Origin: an uncultured Bacteroidia bacterium
GTDB lineage: Bacteria > Bacteroidota > Bacteroidia > Bacteroidales > Prolixibacteraceae
Length of the DNA: 39,264 bases
Reading direction: 5' to 3'
Assembly: GCA_903907075.1 (NCBI GenBank)
Contig: CAIVMQ010000026.1
Span: 1 to 39,264 of the forward strand
Shown here: piece by piece, positions 18,596 through 26,413 of the stretch
Numbering within the stretch: the first letter of the stretch is position 1
How the letters are laid out: each line of letters starts with the position of its first letter
Notes under the pieces: generated by a model
Database searches by the model: none
What the model was told of the DNA's origin: nothing
Seen by the model: the letters and a program-made list of their open reading frames with translations, nothing else
Translations under genes and position numbers: made by a program

Positions 18596-18971
18596 CGCAG
18601 GCTGTTCTATCGCCCCGATTTATCGGGGAGGAAAGTCCGGGCAATACAGGGCGCCATGCTTCCTAACGGGAAGGCGGGTGCAAGTTCGCAGTAGTGTAAC
18701 AGAAAATAACCGTCCCGATGAAAATCGGGGTAAGGGTGAAAAGGTGGGGTAAGAGCCCACCGGTAGTCATGGCAACATGATTAGCCGTACGCCTCATGGA
18801 TTGTAAGGCCAAATATATTACGAGTTCTTCGGAACACAGGGCTGCCCGCCCTGGTTTCAGTCTCCGCAAGGTGACTGAAAGACGTAAGGGGTAGGCTGCA
18901 AGAGGCTGTTGGTGACAGCAGTCCCAGATAAATGATAGAATGAAAAACAGAACCCGGCTTACAGGCCTGCG
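18596..18971 (+). ncRNA. rnpB: RNase P RNA component, bacterial class A type
   Basis: The 376-base catalytic RNA that removes 5' leaders from precursor tRNAs. The ends pair as P1: CGCAGGC (18596-18602) with GCCTGCG (18965-18971). Universal core segments are present: GAGGAAAGTCCGG at 18628-18640 (CR I), AGAGCCCACCG in the middle, and ACAGAACCCGGCTTACAGGC at 18947-18966 (CR V). Hairpins such as CCCCGAT/ATCGGGG are clear. The gene has its own promoter and a T-run terminator. The small open frames in it are incidental. Confidence 0.96.
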
Positions 18972-18980
18972 ATTTTTTTT
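18965..18980 (+). terminator. rnpB terminator T-run
   Basis: The 3' strand of P1 is followed at 18973-18980 by eight T, so the closing helix of the RNA itself acts as the terminator stem. Confidence 0.7.
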
Positions 18981-19064
18981 ACCTGTACCAAATCTCCATC
19001 AAGATCTTAGCGTTTAAAGAGCGTAATGAGCAACTAGGAGTTTTGTCCTAATGTAATTTTTCGA

Positions 19065-20288
19065 ATGGATCAAGTTCAAAATATTTCAATCTTAGACTAC
19101 ACCTATCCCCTAGAGGATGGACAAATTGCCGCCTATGGATTACCACAAAGGGATTTATCACGCTTACTGATCTGGAAAAACGGAGAAATAACAGATGAGA
19201 GATTCGTTAATCTCCCCAATTATCTCCCAGAACAATCGATGCTTGTTTTTAACAATACTCAGGTTATCAAAGCACGTCTATTCTTCAAAAAGTTAACCGG
19301 AGCCAAGATTGAAATATTTTGTCTTGAGCCACTCAATCCGATCGATTACTCTCAGTCATTTGCTCAAACAGAGTGCTGCCGCTGGAAGTGTATCATCGGC
19401 AATCTTAAGAAATGGAAGGATGAAATCCTGGAGCAGCAACTTACCATTGGAGGGAAGCGCGTTTTATTTAAAGCTCAAAAAATTAGGCAACTTCCAAACA
19501 ATACAAGTGAAATTGAGTTTACCTGGGATAACCCGTTACTTAATTTTGCTGAGCTTCTCGAGAGTGCTGGGAATATCCCTATCCCACCCTATCTTAACCG
19601 CGAATCTGAAACCATAGACCTGGCAAGTTATCAAACCGTTTATTCAAGCATTAAAGGATCAGTTGCAGCTCCAACAGCCGGATTGCATTTTACACCTGCT
19701 GTTATTAAGGGCATACAAAATAAAAACATTGACTGTAAGGAACTAACTCTTCATGTTGGTGCCGGAACATTCCAGCCTGTTAAAGCCGAAACAATAGGAG
19801 GTCACGAAATGCATGCCGAGCATTTTATCCTTTCAAAGACCTTCATAGCTGAGTTAGCATCTTTCACTGGGGAAATTATCGCCGTAGGAACAACATCTGT
19901 AAGAACCTTGGAAAGCATCTATTTTATCGGATGTAAAGTGATTGAAGATCCAACATTGAAACCAGACCAGTTAACCATAGGCCAATGGGAACCCTATAAA
20001 TTGCAACAATTAATATATTCGCGCCAAGAGGCTTTTAAAGCATTATCCGACTATTTAACGAATAACAAGCTAACTAAATTAACCAGTTCGACCAGCATAA
20101 TCATAGTTCCGGGATATGATTTCAAGGTGATTGGCGGAATGGTGACAAATTTCCATCAACCTCAAAGCACCTTATTACTTTTAATTGCCGCATTTTTGGG
20201 CGATGAATGGAAGCGCATATATGCCCATGCGCTCAAGAACAATTACCGTTTTCTAAGTTACGGAGACTCTAATTTGTATTTAAAATAA
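19065..20288 (+). CDS. QueA-like S-adenosylmethionine:tRNA ribosyltransferase-isomerase (long form)
   Basis: 407 aa, compared with about 345-355 for canonical QueA, which builds epoxyqueuosine in tRNA from S-adenosylmethionine. Family motifs are clear: LVFNNTQVIKARLF near residue 64, VAAPTAGLHF near 202, LTLHVGAGTFQPV near 227, AVGTTSVRTLES near 281 and VTNFHQPQSTLLLL near 364, with YRFLSYGDSNLYL at the end. Compared with E. coli QueA recalled from memory, an extra 50 or so residues lie between VRTLES and VPGYDFKV (about 292-350). Bacteroidota can carry a long form like this in addition to normal QueA, so I leave the symbol empty. No tgt or other queuosine gene is nearby. It is 93 bases downstream of rnpB and transcribed independently of it. 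Confidence 0.85.
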   Translation: MDQVQNISILDYTYPLEDGQIAAYGLPQRDLSRLLIWKNGEITDERFVNLPNYLPEQSMLVFNNTQVIKARLFFKKLTGAKIEIFCLEPLNPIDYSQSFAQTECCRWKCIIGNLKKWKDEILEQQLTIGGKRVLFKAQKIRQLPNNTSEIEFTWDNPLLNFAELLESAGNIPIPPYLNRESETIDLASYQTVYSSIKGSVAAPTAGLHFTPAVIKGIQNKNIDCKELTLHVGAGTFQPVKAETIGGHEMHAEHFILSKTFIAELASFTGEIIAVGTTSVRTLESIYFIGCKVIEDPTLKPDQLTIGQWEPYKLQQLIYSRQEAFKALSDYLTNNKLTKLTSSTSIIIVPGYDFKVIGGMVTNFHQPQSTLLLLIAAFLGDEWKRIYAHALKNNYRFLSYGDSNLYLK

Positions 20289-20375
20289 AAACGCACTCTT
20301 AAAAACTGTTAACTTTTGTTGATAACTGAGTTGAACAATGAGGTAGAGGATTAATCTTAATTTTCCACATTTATT

Positions 20376-20383
20376 TATCTTTA
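20376..20383 (+). promoter_or_regulatory. Candidate -7 element for DUF4301 gene
   Basis: TATCTTTA matches 7 of 8 positions of TAnnTTTG, 24 bases before the start codon of the DUF4301 gene. Confidence 0.3.
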
Positions 20384-20407
20384 TCTCAAATTCATAGATT
20401 TAACAGA

Positions 20408-21949
20408 ATGTTTACTCAAAAAGACCTTGAACAACTAAATAACAGAGGAAGTAACCTTGAGGTTATTGAGAATCAGCTTAGTTATTTCAAGAAAGGATTT
20501 CCCCACTTAAAGGTTCTCAGCCCTGCCACGATAGGCAATGGAATAATTCGTTTAGATTCAATGGCTGTCGATTCGTCCGTAAAAGAATATAATAAAAAGG
20601 TGCAGGATGGATTGCAGCCTGCTAAATTTATTCCGGCATCGGGTGCTGCAAGCCGCATGTTCCAATCGCTATTTTCATTTGCTGAGGCCGCCTCATCAAA
20701 CCAGAAAGCTGCGGAGTTACTTCAAGAAGAGCGATTTGGAAGCGTTGCACAGTTTTTTATTCAACTTACCAATTTTTCATTCTATAAAAAGCTAAGTACT
20801 TCATTAGGTGGTCAATTATATGAAGAAGGCAATCTAAAGTACTGCGAGATTATCGACTATTTATTAACTGACAAAGGGTTAAATTATGGATTTCTACCCA
20901 AAGGATTATTAGATTTCCATAGTTACCTCGAGGGTCCAAGAACCCCTGTTGAAGAGCATTTAATTGAAGGGGCTCTATACGGAGCAGATAATCGTGGGAA
21001 TGTAAAGCTTCATTTTACCGTGTCACCGGAGCATTTAAATCTCTTTAAAGAGAAGATCGCCCAGTCCACACCCGTTTTCGAGACAAAATTTGGGGTTCAT
21101 TATGAAATCTCCTTTTCAGAGCAAAAACCCTCTACTGATACTATCGCTGTCGATCCTGAAAATAATCCATTCCGACTTTCTGATGGGACACTCCTTTTTA
21201 GGCCCGCGGGGCATGGAGCTCTTCTTGAGAACCTCAATGAGATCGAAGGGGACATTATTTTCATAAAAAACATTGACAATGTTGTTCCAGATCGACTTAA
21301 AGATGAGACAGTACGCTATAAAATGGCACTTGTCCTCATCTTGTTGGAGATTCAAAACCGGATATTCCAGTATTTAAAGATCCTTGCAACTAAAGAAGTA
21401 ACAGAAGGACAATTAGCCGACATTATTGACTTTACCGAACATGAACTGTGCATCAAGCCAGTAGATCCGAAGTATGAAGGCGATACGGCAACATTAATTC
21501 ATTATCTCTATCGAAAGCTGAACCGTCCGATACGTATTTGTGGAATGGTACTCAATGAAGGAGAGCCCGGAGGGGGCCCTTTCTGGGCAGAAAATAGCGA
21601 TGGAACAGTATCGTTGCAGGTCGTAGAGAGTAGTCAAATAGACCACAACGATCATTTGCAGAGAGAGATAGTAAGCCGCTCATCACATTTCAATCCTGTA
21701 GATTTGGTTTGTGGTATTCGTAATTACAAAGGGGAAAAATTTGACTTGTTAAAATTCAGGGATCCTGAGACCGGGTTTATCTCATCCAAATCGAAAGATG
21801 GAAAAACGCTTAAGGCGCAAGAGCTTCCTGGGCTTTGGAATGGCGCTATGGCAGACTGGAATACCTTATTTGTCGAGGTTCCAATTATTACCTTTAATCC
21901 GGTAAAAACAATCAATGATCTTTTACGTCACGAACATCAGCCCGTATAA
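20408..21949 (+). CDS. DUF4301 family protein
   Basis: 513 aa, soluble, no signal or membrane span. I recognise it as DUF4301, a Bacteroidota family with no known function. Conspicuous conserved-looking pieces are FIPASGAASRMFQSL at about 76-90, LPKGLLDFHSYLEGPRTPVE at about 161-180, LFRPAGHGALLENLNEI near 262, IFIKNIDNVVPDRLKDET near 285 and NEGEPGGGPFW near 382. The glycine-rich segments, IDNV and the PAGHGALL motif are reminiscent of sugar-nucleotide transferase-like enzymes (UDP-sugar pyrophosphorylase type), but this is a resemblance only. A TPR gene follows with its own promoter, so no operon partner informs the role. Confidence 0.8.
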   Translation: MFTQKDLEQLNNRGSNLEVIENQLSYFKKGFPHLKVLSPATIGNGIIRLDSMAVDSSVKEYNKKVQDGLQPAKFIPASGAASRMFQSLFSFAEAASSNQKAAELLQEERFGSVAQFFIQLTNFSFYKKLSTSLGGQLYEEGNLKYCEIIDYLLTDKGLNYGFLPKGLLDFHSYLEGPRTPVEEHLIEGALYGADNRGNVKLHFTVSPEHLNLFKEKIAQSTPVFETKFGVHYEISFSEQKPSTDTIAVDPENNPFRLSDGTLLFRPAGHGALLENLNEIEGDIIFIKNIDNVVPDRLKDETVRYKMALVLILLEIQNRIFQYLKILATKEVTEGQLADIIDFTEHELCIKPVDPKYEGDTATLIHYLYRKLNRPIRICGMVLNEGEPGGGPFWAENSDGTVSLQVVESSQIDHNDHLQREIVSRSSHFNPVDLVCGIRNYKGEKFDLLKFRDPETGFISSKSKDGKTLKAQELPGLWNGAMADWNTLFVEVPIITFNPVKTINDLLRHEHQPV

Positions 21950-21959
21950 CTCAAATTAT

Positions 21960-21967
21960 TATCTTTG
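21960..21967 (+). promoter_or_regulatory. -7 element for TPR gene
   Basis: TATCTTTG is an exact TAnnTTTG located 20 bases before the ATG at 21988, giving a leader of about 14 bases. Confidence 0.5.
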
Positions 21968-21987
21968 TACAAATAAAAGTGTGAATT

Positions 21988-23400
21988 ATGTCGATGTGGG
22001 AAGGGGCACGAGAGAATTCCGAGAGTAAGGAATTTGCCGGAGTTGTGAAACGTTATAAGCAGATGCTATCTGAGGAGCAGATGGGGTTCTTTGACGTATC
22101 CGATTTTGAACACATTACCGACTACTATATCGATAAAAATCAACTTACAAATGCGTTGCAAGCTTGTGAAATTGCCATTTCGCAGCATCCTCACTCCATA
22201 ATGGTGAAGATAAAAAAAGCACAGGTGCTCATTGGACAACTTAAAACCGAAAAGGCACTTAAATTGCTTAGTACTCTTGCTGAGATCGAGAATACAAATC
22301 CAGAAATCCTTCTTATGATCGGCAACTGCTACAGTCTGCAGGGAGAAGAGAATAAGGCATATGAATGTTTCCGTAAAGCGGAGAAATTTTCATTTGAAGA
22401 CCGAGACGAACTTCTTTATAACATTGGTGCCGGATATGTTCAACATGCCGACTATAGAAAGGCTACCTACTTTCTGGAAAAAGCATATCATGAAAATCCC
22501 AAAAACGATAGCGTTCTTTATGATCTTGCCTTTTGCTATGATAAGCTGGGTGAAGATCAAAATAGTATTCGCTGTTACAATGAATATTTAGACCTTGACC
22601 CTTTCGCCGAATCGGCATGGTATAATCTTGGAATTATATTTACACGTCGCGAGGAGTATGATCAAGCACTCGAAGCATACGATTATGCACTGGCAATTGA
22701 CGAAAACTACGCATCTGCAATTTTTAATAAGGCAAATACACTCTCTACAATTGAACGCTATTCCGAGGCTTTGGAATATTACTTTGATTATCTAAGGTTT
22801 GATAAAAATTCATCTGATGCGAGGGTTTACATCGCAGAGTGTTATTTCCAACTTGAAGAGTATGCAAAATCGTACCAATACTATAAGCAGGCGATTCAAC
22901 TGGATTCAACAAACGGTGATGCCTGGTATGGTGCGGGGGTAGTGTTAATGGTAGAAGAAAACCTCTCTGAGAGTATCGTTTTTCTTAAGAAAGCAATCAA
23001 ACTCGATGATAGCTGTGCCGATTTCTGGAATGCCTTTGGAAAAGTAAATGCTGCCCTGGATCGTTATGAAGAGGCCTTGATTGCTTTTAGAAAATCGATT
23101 GAAATCGAGGAGTCGAATGCTGATTTTTGGATTGCACTCGCAGACTTTTTCTACCATTACGACCAGATGGATTTAGCTATTCAAACCCTTTTTAGTGCAG
23201 AAAAAAGCGTAGCTGACAATGCACAACTTTACTATAAGCTCACAGGTTATCTAATAGAAAACAATAATTTGCAATTAGCAAAAATAGTTCTCAAGAAAGC
23301 CCTGGCGCTAAACTTCTTAATGCACAAGGACATGTTTCTCGATTTCCCCGGTTTAAAATCGAAACGTTGGATCCTCAAGGTGATTGATGAATTTGAATAG
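21988..23400 (+). CDS. Tetratricopeptide (TPR) repeat protein
   Basis: 470 aa, made almost entirely of TPR units from about residue 40 to 440. The clearest are NPEILLMIGNCYSLQGEENK, AWYNLGIIFTRREEYDQALE, GDAWYGAGVVLMVEENLSES and ADFWNAFGKVNAALDRYEEA. I estimate ten to twelve repeats. There is no signal peptide, membrane span or enzyme domain, so it is probably a cytoplasmic scaffold for protein-protein contacts. The partner is unknown. Its acidic composition and lack of a neighbouring operon gene give no further clue; aroE begins 98 bases later on the same strand. The family call is secure, function open. Confidence 0.88.
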   Translation: MSMWEGARENSESKEFAGVVKRYKQMLSEEQMGFFDVSDFEHITDYYIDKNQLTNALQACEIAISQHPHSIMVKIKKAQVLIGQLKTEKALKLLSTLAEIENTNPEILLMIGNCYSLQGEENKAYECFRKAEKFSFEDRDELLYNIGAGYVQHADYRKATYFLEKAYHENPKNDSVLYDLAFCYDKLGEDQNSIRCYNEYLDLDPFAESAWYNLGIIFTRREEYDQALEAYDYALAIDENYASAIFNKANTLSTIERYSEALEYYFDYLRFDKNSSDARVYIAECYFQLEEYAKSYQYYKQAIQLDSTNGDAWYGAGVVLMVEENLSESIVFLKKAIKLDDSCADFWNAFGKVNAALDRYEEALIAFRKSIEIEESNADFWIALADFFYHYDQMDLAIQTLFSAEKSVADNAQLYYKLTGYLIENNNLQLAKIVLKKALALNFLMHKDMFLDFPGLKSKRWILKVIDEFE

Positions 23401-23498
23401 CTAACATCTTATTTGGCCTACTATTTCAAGAATTTCGTTCGTCATCATCTTCAATCTTCCGTCAAAAAGCTTTTTATAAAAAATTTAATCGTTATCCT

Positions 23499-24248
23499 AT
23501 GAAACGTCAGTTTGGATTAATCGGGTTTCCGCTAACTCACTCGTTCTCGCGGAAGTTTTTCACCGATAAGTTCTTAAATGAAAAGATCGAAGCTGAGTAC
23601 CTTAATTTTGAGATTAAGAACATCAGTGACCTGGTTCATCTTATTAAGAACCACCCTAATTTGGAAGGGATCAATGTCACAATTCCATACAAGGAATTGG
23701 TTATTCCATACCTTGATCAGATTGACGATTCTGCGGCTCAAATAAAAGCGGTGAATACAATCAAGATTCTTCGCTCTGGGAGGAAAATCAGTTTATACGG
23801 GTACAACACCGACATTCACGGTTTTGAGCAATCGATAAAACCCATCTTGCAACAACAGCACCACAAGGCTCTGGTTCTCGGCACAGGTGGTGCCTCAAAA
23901 GCGGTTCTTAAAGCGCTTGATAATCTGGGCATAGAAGCTATTAAAGTATCGCGTAATCCCGAAGACAAGGGTGAGATATCGTACGATGATCTTGACCAGG
24001 ATGTAATGACGAATTACAAGGTGATAGTAAATACTACGCCAATAGGGACCTATCCCAATACTGAAGGTTACCCGGCAATCCCGTTTGAGTATATCACCTC
24101 CAGCCACCTGCTATTCGATCTGGTTTATAATCCGGAGATCACCACCTTCTTAAGGCTGGGGCAGGAAAAAGGGGCGACAATTAAGAATGGATTAGAGATG
24201 CTGCATCTTCAGGCACTAGCAGCCTGGGGAATTTGGAACAGGATATAA
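23499..24248 (+). CDS. aroE: Shikimate dehydrogenase (NADP-type fold)
   Basis: 249 aa, slightly shorter than the 270-290 of many AroE proteins but usual in this phylum. It reduces 3-dehydroshikimate to shikimate in the aromatic amino acid pathway. The substrate site is visible: Ser15 and Ser17 in THSFSRKF, the catalytic Lys65 in INVTIPYKE, Asn86 in AVNTIK and Asp105 in GYNTDIHGF. The nucleotide-binding loop is GTGGASKA at 128-135. The C-terminal NGLEMLHLQALAAWGIW is also typical. The cofactor-specifying loop (VSRNPEDKG) lacks the strong NRT pattern of E. coli AroE, so NADP preference is presumed only. It converges on truA with 28 bases between and no clear terminator. Confidence 0.93.
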   Translation: MKRQFGLIGFPLTHSFSRKFFTDKFLNEKIEAEYLNFEIKNISDLVHLIKNHPNLEGINVTIPYKELVIPYLDQIDDSAAQIKAVNTIKILRSGRKISLYGYNTDIHGFEQSIKPILQQQHHKALVLGTGGASKAVLKALDNLGIEAIKVSRNPEDKGEISYDDLDQDVMTNYKVIVNTTPIGTYPNTEGYPAIPFEYITSSHLLFDLVYNPEITTFLRLGQEKGATIKNGLEMLHLQALAAWGIWNRI

Positions 24249-24276
24249 CGAATTCTAAGGAAATAAGTTATTTTAA

Positions 24277-25062
24277 TTACGAATTTTGCTTTGGATATGC
24301 TGTTCTAATCAAACCGGTGGACATTGCATTCGGATATTCGATATCAACTAAAAAAAGTCCTTTTGCAGGAACGCTAGCCCCTGCAGAACTGCGATCTTTC
24401 TGCTCAATAACCTTGCAAAAATCATCAACTGAAAGTTTTCCAAAGCCCACGTCAAGCAAGGTTCCAACAACTGCACGTACCATATTTCTCAAAAAACGGT
24501 CCGATCGGATCGTAAACACCAGACGATGGCCTTCGTCAACCCATTGAGCCAAATCAACTTTGCAATTATTCGTTTTTACATCTGTCCCTAACTTACTAAA
24601 ACTCGTAAAATCAGTATAGTCAACTAAATGATTTGCAGCCATATTCATTAGTGCTAAATCAGGAATCCGAGTTTCTTTGGCTGCATATTGACGGTAAAAG
24701 GGGTCCTTTGCTTTAATAATATAATACGTGTAAGTACGACTTAAAGCATCAAATCTGGCATGAGCCTGGTTATCAACCTTAAAAATAGATTGCACCGCAA
24801 TATCAGCAGGAAGCAAACAATTAAGGTTATGAATGATTTTTTCTGTATCAAGATGATCATTGTCGATATCAAAATGGGCTACATAAAAGGAGGCATGAAC
24901 ACCGGCATCAGTGCGGCCGGCTCCGGTAACTGCAACAGATTGGCGGGCGACCACGGTGAGATATTTCTCAACCGTCTCCTGAACCGATAGGCCATTGGGT
25001 TGAAATTGCCAGCCATGATAGGCCGTTCCATCGTACGAGAGCTGTATGAAATATCTTTGCAT
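24277..25062 (-). CDS. truA: tRNA pseudouridine(38-40) synthase TruA
   Basis: 261 aa from ATG 25062. TruA converts uridines 38-40 in the anticodon arm of many tRNAs to pseudouridine. The catalytic Asp is Asp52 in GAGRTDAGVHA, and the N-terminus (MQRYFIQLSYDGTAYHGWQ) is a family signature. Further landmarks are HARFDALSRTYTYYI near 105 and FLRNMVRAVVGTLLDVG near 203. The frame extends to a TTG at 25080, but a promoter element overlaps that region and the signature starts at 25062 (another ATG lies directly before it at 25065). It is transcribed alone, convergent with aroE. Confidence 0.93.
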   Translation of the reverse strand: MQRYFIQLSYDGTAYHGWQFQPNGLSVQETVEKYLTVVARQSVAVTGAGRTDAGVHASFYVAHFDIDNDHLDTEKIIHNLNCLLPADIAVQSIFKVDNQAHARFDALSRTYTYYIIKAKDPFYRQYAAKETRIPDLALMNMAANHLVDYTDFTSFSKLGTDVKTNNCKVDLAQWVDEGHRLVFTIRSDRFLRNMVRAVVGTLLDVGFGKLSVDDFCKVIEQKDRSSAGASVPAKGLFLVDIEYPNAMSTGLIRTAYPKQNS

Positions 25063-25077
25063 CATTGTAAGGTGGGA

Positions 25078-25085
25078 CAAAAATA
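25078..25085 (-). promoter_or_regulatory. truA promoter
   Basis: On the minus strand TATTTTTG (exact TAnnTTTG) is preceded by GTTG with an 18-base spacer, a fair -33/-7 pair. Transcription from it would start near 25071, which rules out the longer TTG start and fixes the start at 25065 or 25062. Confidence 0.6.
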
Positions 25086-25291
25086 GGACTTTAATCGTTC
25101 TGACAACTATTCATTTCGATATAATTTGGATCCCAAATTAGGTAAGAGTATAAAGAAAAAGTATTCATTAGGTCAGTATCAATAGGGGTAAGAAAAAAAA
25201 TTAGTACTCTAAAAAACATGCATCCACCAAAATTATGTATCCGCTTAACATTTTTTAAATAAATCATGGTTAAGGAAACAATACAAAACAC

Positions 25292-25299
25292 TATTTTCG
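25292..25299 (+). promoter_or_regulatory. Candidate -7 element for the moxR-bat operon
   Basis: TATTTTCG matches 7 of 8 positions of TAnnTTTG, 40 bases before the moxR start. The truA-moxR gap (about 260 bases) otherwise shows nothing recognisable. Confidence 0.3.
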
Positions 25300-25339
25300 T
25301 AACCGTTTTAAAATACAACAATTAATTATCTTATGGATT

Positions 25340-26335
25340 ATGAATCAAACATTGGACATTAGAGAACTTAACGAACGCATTCAAAGAGAAAGCTCTTTTG
25401 TGGACCTCATCTCGATGGAGATGAATAAGGTGATCGTAGGCCAGAAGCATCTGGTTGAGAGCTTGTTAATCGGATTATTATCCGATGGCCATATTCTTTT
25501 GGAAGGGGTTCCGGGTTTGGCAAAAACACTTGCTATCAATACCCTGGCCAACACCATAGACGCAAAATTTGCTCGGATTCAGTTTACTCCCGACCTATTG
25601 CCTGCCGATTTAATCGGAACAATGATCTATAGTCAGAAGAATGAAGAGTTTGTGGTTCGCAAAGGACCTATCTTCACCAATTTTGTTTTAGCGGATGAGA
25701 TAAACCGAGCACCGGCAAAGGTTCAATCTGCCTTACTCGAGGCAATGCAGGAGCGTCAGGTTACCATTGGGGCCCATACCTATCCCCTTGAAAACCCTTT
25801 CCTGGTTATGGCCACACAAAATCCTATTGAACAAGAGGGGACTTACAGACTACCGGAAGCTCAGGTCGATCGATTTATGTTAAAGGTAGTATTGAACTAT
25901 CCCAAAAAGGAGGAGGAGAAACTTATTATTCAGATGAACCTTCTGAAGGATTTCCCAAAAGCAAAAACGGTCTTGAAACCTGAAGATATTGTAAGGGCAC
26001 GTGATATTGTTAAAGATGTTTACATGGATGAGAAGATCCAGAAATATATTGTCGATATCGTATGGGCAACGCGTGAACCTAAGGAGGCTGGATTAGCTAA
26101 ATTTGAGGAGATGATTACTTACGGAGCCTCTCCACGTGCTTCTATAAGCTTGGCTCAGGCTGCTAAAGCCTATGCCTTTATCAAACGTCGTGGCTATGTA
26201 ATACCTGAAGATATCAGAGCCGTATGTCATGATGTATTGCGCCACCGTATCGGCTTAAGTTACGAAGCAGAAGCGAATAATCTGACTACTGAAGAGATAA
26301 TTAGTGAGATATTGAATACCATCGAAGTCCCTTAG
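25340..26335 (+). CDS. MoxR-type AAA+ ATPase
   Basis: 331 aa, the usual MoxR length. MoxR ATPases act as chaperones that help assemble or activate partner complexes, commonly with von Willebrand proteins encoded beside them. Walker A is GVPGLAKT at 56-63, Walker B is FVLADEIN with Asp119-Glu120, sensor 1 lies in MATQNPIEQEGTYRLPEAQ, and the lid domain has YGASPRASISLAQAAKAYA near 256-274. The start ATG is 25340; an ATG at 25333 is in another frame. It is the first gene of the eight-gene Bat operon and stands 78 bases before the DUF58 gene, the widest gap in the operon. The family is certain; its partners are inferred from order. Confidence 0.93.
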   Translation: MNQTLDIRELNERIQRESSFVDLISMEMNKVIVGQKHLVESLLIGLLSDGHILLEGVPGLAKTLAINTLANTIDAKFARIQFTPDLLPADLIGTMIYSQKNEEFVVRKGPIFTNFVLADEINRAPAKVQSALLEAMQERQVTIGAHTYPLENPFLVMATQNPIEQEGTYRLPEAQVDRFMLKVVLNYPKKEEEKLIIQMNLLKDFPKAKTVLKPEDIVRARDIVKDVYMDEKIQKYIVDIVWATREPKEAGLAKFEEMITYGASPRASISLAQAAKAYAFIKRRGYVIPEDIRAVCHDVLRHRIGLSYEAEANNLTTEEIISEILNTIEVP

Positions 26336-26350
26336 TTGAATGATGGTAAA

Positions 26351-26369
26351 GATCATTGAACTAATGATC
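26351..26369. repeat. Small inverted repeat between moxR and DUF58 gene
   Basis: GATCATT (26351-26357) and AATGATC (26363-26369) with a 5-base loop, followed by a third similar element (ATCATTGATCAG at about 26382). With no T-run it is not a terminator. It may modulate mRNA processing between moxR and the rest of the operon. Confidence 0.35.
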
Positions 26370-26413
26370 AGGATCTAAATTATCATTGATCAGTAATTCA
26401 ATAAAATAAAGAA

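Noticed and set aside
18663..18869. 68-codon open frame on minus inside rnpB
   Set aside because: Overlaps the conserved core of the RNase P RNA; not a gene.
19000..19064. preQ1 riboswitch upstream of the QueA-like gene
   Set aside because: I looked for the short C-rich loop and A-rich tail arrangement and did not find it. The gap is only 93 bases and shows no stable fold.
20310..20375. DnaA-box-like 9-mers (TGTTGATAA, TTTTCCACA) before the DUF4301 gene
   Set aside because: Each differs by one base from TTATCCACA, and there is no dnaA, dnaN or AT-rich unwinding cluster, so an origin cannot be supported. Similar near-matches upstream of mutS are also explained by chance.
25091..25321. 76-codon open frame on minus between truA and moxR
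   Set aside because: Composition is AT-driven, there is no recognisable domain, and it would start in the middle of the likely moxR promoter region. Treated as chance.
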